From: Akkermansia muciniphila | GTDB taxonomy: Bacteria > Verrucomicrobiota > Verrucomicrobiia > Limisphaerales > SXTU01 | Length of the DNA: 5,143 nucleotides | Assembly: GCA_945872195.1 (NCBI GenBank) | Contig: CAMBZO010000221.1 | Location: 1-5,143, forward strand | Direction of reading: 5' to 3' | Part shown: piece by piece, positions 1-5,143 of the stretch | Layout of the letters: each line of letters starts with the position of its first letter | Position numbering within the stretch: the first letter of the stretch is position 1 | The notes under the pieces: generated by a model | What the model was told of the DNA's origin: nothing | The model's input: only the letters and a program-made list of their open reading frames with translations | The model's database searches: none | Made by a program: the position numbers and the translations under genes

Positions 1-639
1 ATTCAGCATGGCGACTTCACCTACGAGAACGTGCAGCTCATCAACTGCCGCTCGGGCCGCGACCCGCTCATTCAGATGGCCTGCACGTCGCCGAAGGCCG
101 GCACGGCGGGCCACTTCCGCAACGTGAGCTGGCCCGGCAGCGAGTCGCGCGCGGGCAAGGTCGTGGACCTCGGCGGCGGCCCGCGCAACGAGAAGCTGGA
201 GCACGCGGTGACCTACTTCTTCCACGGCTACCCAGCGGCGGGCGAGGTGACGAAGGTGGTCAGCACGAAGTTCCCGGCGGCTGGGAGCGCGGGTTTTGCG
301 AGTGTGGAGAAGTTCACCGGCAAAGACGTGCGCGCCGCGAAGTCTGCGCCGGTCGCGTTCCCGCAACTGCTCACGCCCGTGGATGACCTCCCGCCCGCGA
401 CGGTCATCACCTCCGCCAGCAAGCAGGCCGACGGCAAGCTGCTCGTGCGCGGCGTGACGCACGACAATGGCGAGGTCGCCGACGTGACGGTGAACGGCCA
501 GCGGGCGAAAATCCTGACGCAGCACGCGGGCGTCGCGGACTGGGAGCTGACCTTGACCGCCGCGAAGGAGATCACTGCCACCGCCCGCGACCGCGCCGGG
601 AATGCGGAGCGCAACGGACACAAACTCACGTTGCCATGA
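1..639 (+). CDS. C-terminal part of a secreted beta-helix-like protein with terminal Ig-like domain (5' partial)
   Basis: The frame is open from base 1 to a TGA at 637-639, leaving 212 residues of a longer protein whose start lies outside the window. Fragment residues 1-70 (FTYENVQLINC, then alternating short hydrophobic strands and Gly/Asn turns) look like the last coils of a right-handed parallel beta-helix. After a linker (about 75-130), residues 131-209 begin PPATVIT and continue with VRGVTHDNGEVADVTVNGQ, a W-E-L strand and ATARDRAGNAE. That is the pattern of an Ig-like/glucodextranase-B-type beta-sandwich, usual at the C-terminus of large exported bacterial proteins. From memory, similar tails (a Tyr-x-x-His-x-Tyr and KVVST segment, then a DDLPPATVIT segment) occur in planctomycete and verrucomicrobial beta-helix or G8-domain proteins; this family link is tentative. 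A role in binding or processing carbohydrate outside the cytoplasm is inference. The stop overlaps the next gene's start. Confidence 0.72.
   Translation: MQHGDFTYENVQLINCRSGRDPLIQMACTSPKAGTAGHFRNVSWPGSESRAGKVVDLGGGPRNEKLEHAVTYFFHGYPAAGEVTKVVSTKFPAAGSAGFASVEKFTGKDVRAAKSAPVAFPQLLTPVDDLPPATVITSASKQADGKLLVRGVTHDNGEVADVTVNGQRAKILTQHAGVADWELTLTAAKEITATARDRAGNAERNGHKLTLP
636..639 (+). promoter_or_regulatory. ATGA stop/start overlap (translational coupling)
   Basis: The start codon ATG (636-638) of the amidohydrolase shares bases with the TGA stop (637-639) of the upstream gene. No Shine-Dalgarno-like purine run lies 5-12 bases upstream; the nearest GGAG, around 606-609, is too far away. Initiation by ribosomes finishing the upstream gene is therefore the likely mechanism, and both genes are probably on one mRNA. 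Confidence 0.7.
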
Positions 640-1535
640 ACCGCCGGACGTTTCTTTACTCCGCCGCCTCGGCCACCGCCGCCCTCACGTCGCACGCCGC
701 CGTGCCGCGCACGCCGATCGTGGACACGCACACGCACTGCTTCGCGGGCAAGGCGGACGCGCGTTTCCCCTACCATCCGCGCGGCACTTACCAGCCGGAG
801 CAGCCCACCTCGCCGGAGTTTCTGCTGAAGCTCATGGATGGCGCGGGCGTGGACTTCGCCATCGTGGTGCATCCCGAGCCGTATCAGGATGATCACCGCT
901 ATCTGGAACACTGCCTCGCCGTCGGCAAAGGTCGGCTCAAGGGCACGCTGCTCGTCTTCTGCGACCGGCCCGGCTCGATGGAGAAACTGCCGGAGCTCGC
1001 CAAGCGCCTGCCCGTCGTGACCGCGCGCATCCACGCATTTCAGGCCGACCGCCTGCCGCCCTTCGGCAAGCCCGAGTTGCGCCAGCTTTGGAAACTTGCC
1101 AGTGACAGTGGGCTGGCAGTGCAACTCCACTTTGAGCCGCGCTACGCCGCTGGCTTCGAGCCGCTCATCCGCGAGTTCAAGCAGACCCGCGTCATCGTGG
1201 ACCACTTGGGTCGGCCGTTTCAGGGCGCGGCGGAGGACAACGACCGCGTGCTGCGCTGGGCGGATTTTCCGAACGTGGTGATGAAGCTCTCTTCCTTCCC
1301 GGCCCGCGACGCGAAGGAAGCGGCGGACTTGCCGCGCGTGGTCCGTCGGCTCGCCGATGCCTTCGGGGCCGACCGGCTCATCTACGGCGGCGGCTTCGAT
1401 GAAAAGGCGACGCCTGAAACTTACCGGGCCGAACGCGAGCGCACCGCCGCGCTGCTGGATTTCCTTAGGCCCGAGGCACGCGCGAAGGTGATGGGCGCGA
1501 ACGCGGCGAAGCTGTTCGGCTTCAAGATCGGCTGA
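636..1535 (+). CDS. Tat-exported amidohydrolase family protein (Amidohydro_2, TIM-barrel metal-dependent hydrolase)
   Basis: This is a 299-residue protein, a normal length for Amidohydro_2 enzymes, which hydrolyse lactones or amides or decarboxylate aromatic acids. The leader has a twin-arginine motif (NRRTFL, R3-R4), a short Ala-rich core and an Ala-x-Ala-like exit near residue 22, so export by Tat is likely. The barrel starts immediately afterwards with IVDTHTHCF, giving the family HxH metal ligands H32 and H34. Further expected positions are H165 in QLHFEP at the end of a later strand and D189-H190 in VIVDHLGRP. The C-terminus ANAAKLFGF is the typical family ending. One departure stands out: the usual YG(S/T)D(W/F)P segment reads YGGGFDE (Y250-E256), with Gly253 where the metal-site Asp is expected and an Asp two residues later. 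It overlaps the upstream gene by 4 bases. The substrate cannot be told. The family call is firm; catalytic activity is not proven. Confidence 0.93.
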   Translation: MNRRTFLYSAASATAALTSHAAVPRTPIVDTHTHCFAGKADARFPYHPRGTYQPEQPTSPEFLLKLMDGAGVDFAIVVHPEPYQDDHRYLEHCLAVGKGRLKGTLLVFCDRPGSMEKLPELAKRLPVVTARIHAFQADRLPPFGKPELRQLWKLASDSGLAVQLHFEPRYAAGFEPLIREFKQTRVIVDHLGRPFQGAAEDNDRVLRWADFPNVVMKLSSFPARDAKEAADLPRVVRRLADAFGADRLIYGGGFDEKATPETYRAERERTAALLDFLRPEARAKVMGANAAKLFGFKIG

Positions 1536-1660
1536 CCCAGTGGCAACAGCGGGTTGAAGTCGGGCCGTTCCGTCGTTCGTTCACCCGCAGAAGCTCGCCA
1601 AGTCATGGCTTGCTACCGACTCCCTGTGAAGCCCGCCGAGTGGCATCGCGTCTGCCATCA
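1536..1660 (+). other. Intergenic gap, no clear regulatory element
   Basis: These 125 bases separate the amidohydrolase from the cytochrome-like gene, assuming a GTG start at 1661. The only structure seen is a weak imperfect inverted repeat, 1550-1558 against 1580-1587 (CGGG and TGAA pairing with TTCA and CCCG around one bulged T), with a loop of about 21 bases and no T-run. I see no convincing -35/-10 pair. A short frame from ATG 1605 closes after 19 codons and has no family resemblance. The gap is long enough to hold a promoter for the downstream pair, but none can be identified by eye. Confidence 0.5.
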
Positions 1661-4117
1661 GTGACTTGGAAATTCTCCTCGCCGGCACGGGACATTATCC
1701 GGCAAGCGTTTCGCTGCTTGAGCGGAGTGCTCTGGCTCAGTTCAACGCTGCCGAGTTGGGCGGCTGCGCCTGTCGCTGGGACGGATTTCAGCAAGGCAGT
1801 TGCTCCCTACCTCGCCAAGCATTGCAGCCATTGCCACAGCGAGAAGCAGCCCAAGGGTGAGTTCCGCCTCGACACGTTGTCCACGAAGGTTGGCTTCGAG
1901 AATACGCCGCAGTGGATCGAGGTGATGGAACGCATCAGCTCCGGGGAGATGCCGCCCAAGAAGGAGAAGGTCCGGCCCAGCGCGGCGGACAGCGCCAAGA
2001 TCGTTGAGTGGCTGGCCGCCCGGCTCAAGGAGGGCGAGTTCGCCCGCATGGCCGCCCGGGGCCGCGTCTCTTACAATCGCCTGACCCGTGAGGAGTATGT
2101 GAACACCGTGCGCGACCTCATCGGCGTGCAGTTCGATGCCACCGACCCGGGCGGTTTTCTGGAGGACGCGGAGTGGCATGGCTTCGAGCGCATCGGCTCC
2201 GTGATGACGTTGTCGCCGTCGAACGTGGAGAAATATCTGAGCGCGGCGGAGGTGATTCTCGCGGAGGCGTATCCCGAGAAGAAGCCGCTACCCTTGCAGT
2301 ATTCGATGCCGGCGGTGCGCGAGTCGCAGATCAAGGAAAGCCACCGCGAGCGGTTGCGGGAGCTGGGCTTGCTGGACAAGGTGCGCTTCGAGATGTGGCC
2401 GGGGGACATCTTCCGCTACTCCGCTTCCGAGTCGCTGCCCGAGGCCGGCATCTACGAGATCAGCTACACGTTGAGCGGGTTGAAGCCGGAGAAGGACCGT
2501 GCGCCGCGGCTCTTCGTGTATGAGACGCGTCTCGACCGCGTGCTGCACCAGCAGGACGTGCTCGCGGCAGAGGACAAGCCCATCACGGTGACGTTCCGCG
2601 CGCACTTGCCCAAGGGCCGACCCAGCATCCATGTGATCAACGACGTGCCCGGGCCGTCGAACACGCCGCCGTCCGGTCGCCACGGGGACCGGCCCTTCGT
2701 CAGCACGAAGGAAGGCCGCAGCCCGTGGCAGATGAAGCTGACCGATGAGCAGGGCCGCCCGCGCTATCCCTTTCTGATCATGGACTCGGTTTCGTGGCGC
2801 GGGCCGATCATCACCGACGAGGAACAGCGCCGGCGCGAGGAGTATGTGCCGCGCGAGGACGGCAACCTGGACCAACTCCGCGAGGGCTTGGGCCGGCTGG
2901 CGCGGCGCGCGTTTCGTCGTCCCGTCACGGCGGAGGAGTTGGATGAGTTCGTCGGCATCGCCAAAGCCGAGCGCGCGGCGGGCGAGAAGTTCCGCGATGC
3001 CGTGAAGGCCAGCATGCTCGCCGTCCTTTGTTCCAAGAGCTTTGTCTTCATCGCCGAGGGCGACGAGTCCGCGAACCGGAACGAGCTGAACGATTGGGAA
3101 ATCGCCTCCCGCCTCTCCTACCTGCTCTGGAGCACGATGCCCGATGACGAGCTGTTCGCGCTGGCGGAGCAAGGGAAGCTGCGCGACAAGGCGGAGTTGT
3201 CGCGGCAGGTCGCGCGGATGCTGGCTGATCCGCGGGCCGTGCGCTTCAGCGAGTCCTTCGCCTCGCAGTGGCTGAAGCTGCGCAACGTCGGCCGCTTCCC
3301 GCCCGACAAAAAGATTTACCCCGATTACGACGCGCACTTGGAGAAGAGCATGGTGCGCGAGCCACGGGCTTTCTTCCACGAGGTGCTGAACGGCGGGCTG
3401 ACCTTGCGTGAGTTCCTGAACTCCAACTGGAGCATGGTCAATGCGCGGCTGGCGCAGTTCTACGGGCTGGCCAGCCCGGCTGGGGCCAACGACGAATTCC
3501 AACGCGTCTCATTGCCGACGGACAGCCGGCGCGGCGGACTTCTCACTCAAGCTGCGATCCTGTCGCTCACGTCGGATGGCACGCGCCACCGGCCGGTGCA
3601 TCGCGGCGTGTGGTTGTCGGAAGCCATCTTGGGCAAGTCCCCCCCGCCGCCGCCGCCGAACGTCGATCCCATCGCGCCGAATCCGGTGGATGCCCCGAAG
3701 GCCACGCTGCGGATGAAACTGGAGGCCCACATCCACGATCCGAGCTGCGCCTCCTGCCACAGCCGGATCGATCCGCTCGGCCTCGCCTTTGAGAACTACG
3801 ATGCCATCGGTCGCTGGCGCACGGAGGAAGTCACGGACGGCGCGGGCAAAAACCCGGCGGTGAATCCCGCAGGTAAACTGCCCGACGGTCGCACCTACGA
3901 GACGCCTGAGGAGTTCAAGCGGCTGCTGCTCGCCGACCTCGACACGTTTAACGCCACGTTCATCGAGAAGCTCGCCACCTACGGCCTCCGCCGCAGCATG
4001 TCCTTCGGTGACCGCGAGGGTCTCGCGGGCATCGCCCAGGCGAGCAAGGCCAAGGACTACCGCCTGCGCGACCTGCTGGAGGCGTTCGTCCTTTCCGACC
4101 TGTTCGCCAAGCGCTGA
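1661..4117 (+). CDS. Exported PSCyt1/DUF1592-family cytochrome-like protein (PSCyt1-DUF1587-DUF1595-DUF1592-DUF1588-DUF1585)
   Basis: This is a large exported protein of 818 residues from GTG 1661. The frame is open back to TTG 1610 and has no ATG near its start. GTG 1661 is preferred because codons 1610-1660 lack the G/C third-base bias seen later and a signal peptide follows: basic N-region, core CLSGVLWLSSTLPSW, then AAA. Numbering from 1661: PSCyt1 domain with haem motif CSHCH (C55, C58, H59) and a later SSGEMPP segment; DUF1587 from about 138 (YNRLTREEYVNTVRDLIG); a beta-rich middle (about 210-400) of unclear type; DUF1595 at 403-465 (RLARRAFRRPVT); DUF1592 at 476-603 (SRLSYLLWSTMPDDEL); DUF1588 at 613-725 with the RGG-LTQ segment, a run of Pro and a second motif CASCH (C696, C699, H700) followed by DPLGLAFENYDAIGRWR; DUF1585 at 740-818. 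The domain order is complete and canonical. The two CxxCH motifs suggest c-type haem attachment and a periplasmic redox or binding role, but the family's reaction is unknown. The DUF1552 gene follows 19 bases later. Confidence 0.93.
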   Translation: MTWKFSSPARDIIRQAFRCLSGVLWLSSTLPSWAAAPVAGTDFSKAVAPYLAKHCSHCHSEKQPKGEFRLDTLSTKVGFENTPQWIEVMERISSGEMPPKKEKVRPSAADSAKIVEWLAARLKEGEFARMAARGRVSYNRLTREEYVNTVRDLIGVQFDATDPGGFLEDAEWHGFERIGSVMTLSPSNVEKYLSAAEVILAEAYPEKKPLPLQYSMPAVRESQIKESHRERLRELGLLDKVRFEMWPGDIFRYSASESLPEAGIYEISYTLSGLKPEKDRAPRLFVYETRLDRVLHQQDVLAAEDKPITVTFRAHLPKGRPSIHVINDVPGPSNTPPSGRHGDRPFVSTKEGRSPWQMKLTDEQGRPRYPFLIMDSVSWRGPIITDEEQRRREEYVPREDGNLDQLREGLGRLARRAFRRPVTAEELDEFVGIAKAERAAGEKFRDAVKASMLAVLCSKSFVFIAEGDESANRNELNDWEIASRLSYLLWSTMPDDELFALAEQGKLRDKAELSRQVARMLADPRAVRFSESFASQWLKLRNVGRFPPDKKIYPDYDAHLEKSMVREPRAFFHEVLNGGLTLREFLNSNWSMVNARLAQFYGLASPAGANDEFQRVSLPTDSRRGGLLTQAAILSLTSDGTRHRPVHRGVWLSEAILGKSPPPPPPNVDPIAPNPVDAPKATLRMKLEAHIHDPSCASCHSRIDPLGLAFENYDAIGRWRTEEVTDGAGKNPAVNPAGKLPDGRTYETPEEFKRLLLADLDTFNATFIEKLATYGLRRSMSFGDREGLAGIAQASKAKDYRLRDLLEAFVLSDLFAKR
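1832..1837 (+). other. Second half of the first CxxCH haem-attachment motif (PSCyt1 domain)
   Basis: These bases encode the Cys-His pair closing the CSHCH motif (whole motif 1823-1837). It sits about 20 residues after the predicted signal peptide, as in c-type cytochromes matured in the periplasm. Covalent haem binding is inferred from the motif. Confidence 0.7.
3746..3760 (+). other. Second CxxCH motif (DUF1588 domain)
   Basis: These bases encode CASCH, embedded in the conserved family context DPSCASCHSRIDPLGLAFEN. The motif is a recognised part of the DUF1588 region. Whether it holds haem or a metal cannot be decided from sequence. No Met ligand assignment is attempted. Confidence 0.65.
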
Positions 4118-4136
4118 AATTCCACCACCAAAATTT
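4118..4136 (+). other. Short intergenic spacer without Shine-Dalgarno
   Basis: Nineteen A/C/T-rich bases separate the DUF1592-type gene from the DUF1552 gene. There is no AGGAG-like run before ATG 4137; the sequence just upstream is A/T-rich (AAAATTT). The short gap implies co-transcription, and the A/T-rich, unstructured leader may itself aid initiation in place of a Shine-Dalgarno. Confidence 0.55.
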
Positions 4137-5143
4137 ATGGCCAACCTCAACCTGAACCACTGGCGCATCAGCCGCCGCACCGCGCTGCGCGGCCTCGGAG
4201 CCACCATCGCCCTGCCGTTGCTTGATTGCATGGGCGCGCTGCCGGCTCCGACCACGCCGAAGCGCAGCGTGTTTCTCTACATCCCGAACGGCGTCAACAC
4301 GCTGAGTTGGCAGATTGAAAAGGCGGGCCGGGAGTTTGAGTTCAGCACCCCGCTGAAGTCGCTCGAACGCCACCGCTCCGACGTCACGCCCATCAGCGGC
4401 CTGCACCATCCCATGGTCCTCGGCAAGCACCACAACTGCGACAAGGTCTGGCTCACCGGGGCCAACGTCCCCGGCGACGGCGGGGCCTTCCGCAACACCG
4501 TCTCCGCCGACCAGCTCATGGTCGAGGCGCAGGGCGTTTCCACGCGTTTCTCCTCGCTGGAACTGGCCATCGAAGGCCACTCACTCGCATGGTCCAAGGA
4601 CGGCATCCAGATTCCCGCCGAGCGCAACTCGCAGCAGATTTTCAACCAGCTCTTCGGCGTGGAAAAGGAGAGCAAGGAAACCCTCCGTCGCCGCCTCAGC
4701 CGCCGCGGCAGCATTCTCGACCTCGTGGCCAACGACGCCAAGCGCGTGGCCCACAAACTCGGCAGTCAGGACCGCACGAAACTTGACGAGTATCTCACCG
4801 CCGTGCGCCAGGTGGAGACCCGCACCCAGCGCGCCGACGAGTGGCTGAACATCCCCAAACCCACGCTCGCCGGCGGCGACGCTTCGCGCCTCAGCCAGCG
4901 GCTCGACATGAAAAAGGTCGCGGACTACCACCGCCTCTTCTTCGACCTGATGGTGATGGCGTTGCGCACGGATTCCACGCGCGTCATCAGTTGCATGATT
5001 TGCAGCGAGTCCAACGGCGGCGCGATTCCCGACATCGGCATTTCGCAGACCCGCCACGGGCTTTCGCATCACAACGGCGACCCCGAGCAGCTTCGTAGGC
5101 TCACGCAAACCGACACCTTCCTCGTCGAGCAACTCAGCTACTT
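4137..5143 (+). CDS. Tat-exported DUF1552 family protein (3' partial)
   Basis: The frame is open from ATG 4137 to the window edge: 335 complete codons plus two bases and no stop. DUF1552 proteins usually run to roughly 430-470 residues, so about a quarter is missing. The N-terminus has a twin-arginine motif SRRTALRG (R13-R14) followed by GLGATIALPLLDCM, a typical Tat leader of this family. Family landmarks follow in order: FLYIPNGVN; ISGLHHP (H90, H91); GKHHNCD (H98, H99); GSILDLVANDAKR (from about residue 191); the helix LDEYLTAVRQVE; then SESNGG, IPDIGIS and HGLSHHNGDPE (H311, H312). The biochemical function is unknown. Similarity in layout to the DUF1501/sulfatase-like exported proteins has been suggested for such families, but nothing here proves a reaction. 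It forms the standard tandem pair with the preceding DUF1592-type gene, suggesting the two act together in the envelope. A C-M-I-C pair (C286, C289) without a following His is not a haem motif. Confidence 0.93.
   Translation, partial: MANLNLNHWRISRRTALRGLGATIALPLLDCMGALPAPTTPKRSVFLYIPNGVNTLSWQIEKAGREFEFSTPLKSLERHRSDVTPISGLHHPMVLGKHHNCDKVWLTGANVPGDGGAFRNTVSADQLMVEAQGVSTRFSSLELAIEGHSLAWSKDGIQIPAERNSQQIFNQLFGVEKESKETLRRRLSRRGSILDLVANDAKRVAHKLGSQDRTKLDEYLTAVRQVETRTQRADEWLNIPKPTLAGGDASRLSQRLDMKKVADYHRLFFDLMVMALRTDSTRVISCMICSESNGGAIPDIGISQTRHGLSHHNGDPEQLRRLTQTDTFLVEQLSY

Noticed and set aside
228..1205. 325-codon open frame on the minus strand across genes 1 and 2
   Set aside because: It spans two recognisable sense genes and their junction, has Arg/Ala/Val-rich low-information translation and no family motif; it is a composition shadow.
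1550..1587. Possible terminator hairpin after the amidohydrolase
   Set aside because: The stem is only about 8 pairs with a bulge, the loop is about 21 bases and there is no T-run, so it is not a credible intrinsic terminator.
1605..1664. Short 19-codon frame from ATG 1605 as a leader peptide
   Set aside because: It has no ribosome binding site, no attenuator-like hairpins and no run of regulatory codons; chance occurrence is the simpler reading.
2288..3502. 404-codon open frame on the minus strand inside the cytochrome-like gene
   Set aside because: It is antisense to a gene with a complete, canonical domain order. Long antisense frames are expected in G/C-rich third-position coding DNA, and its translation (rich in Arg, Leu, Val, His, Gln) matches no family I recognise.
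3639..3660. C-run and CCG triplet repeat, possible slippage microsatellite
   Set aside because: It encodes the Pro run that is a normal feature of the DUF1588 region before the second CxxCH, and the frame continues intact, so it is protein-conserved and not a separate repeat element.
3509..4580. Minus-strand frames over the 3' end of the cytochrome-like gene and the start of the DUF1552 gene
   Set aside because: Both sense genes are clear from conserved motifs; the antisense translations are Arg/Gly-rich with no recognisable domain.

Overview
The window is a high-GC, gene-dense, single-strand (+) segment. It carries four protein-coding genes, two of them cut by the window edges. The combination of a PSCyt1/DUF1587/DUF1595/DUF1592/DUF1588/DUF1585 cytochrome-like protein followed directly by a DUF1552 protein is typical of Verrucomicrobiota and Planctomycetota, and also occurs in Acidobacteriota and Myxococcota. 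Two neighbouring Tat-type leaders, strong G/C third-position bias and missing Shine-Dalgarno sequences fit a verrucomicrobial or planctomycete genome. This taxonomic reading is an inference; the window has no rRNA or other phylogenetic marker.

Layout: (1) 1-639 is the C-terminal part of a secreted-type beta-rich protein, apparently a parallel beta-helix end followed by an Ig-like domain. (2) 636-1535 is a Tat-exported amidohydrolase (Amidohydro_2 TIM barrel) that overlaps gene 1 by 4 bases (ATGA). (3) 1536-1660 is a non-coding gap with no convincing promoter or terminator. (4) 1661-4117 (the frame is open from a TTG at 1610) is a large exported protein with two CxxCH haem-type motifs. (5) 4137-5143 is the first 335 codons of a Tat-exported DUF1552 protein that runs off the right edge.

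Working together: every gene whose N-terminus is visible has an export signal, so this looks like an envelope or periplasmic module. Genes 4 and 5 are a recurrent pair of unknown biochemical function, 19 bases apart and probably co-transcribed. Genes 1 and 2 are translationally coupled and could act on a polymer or its breakdown products (beta-helix proteins often bind or cleave polysaccharides), but no substrate can be read from the sequence. The most notable oddity is that the amidohydrolase has Gly where the family's metal-site Asp normally sits.

I see no mobile element, CRISPR array, RNA gene or phage-like system here.
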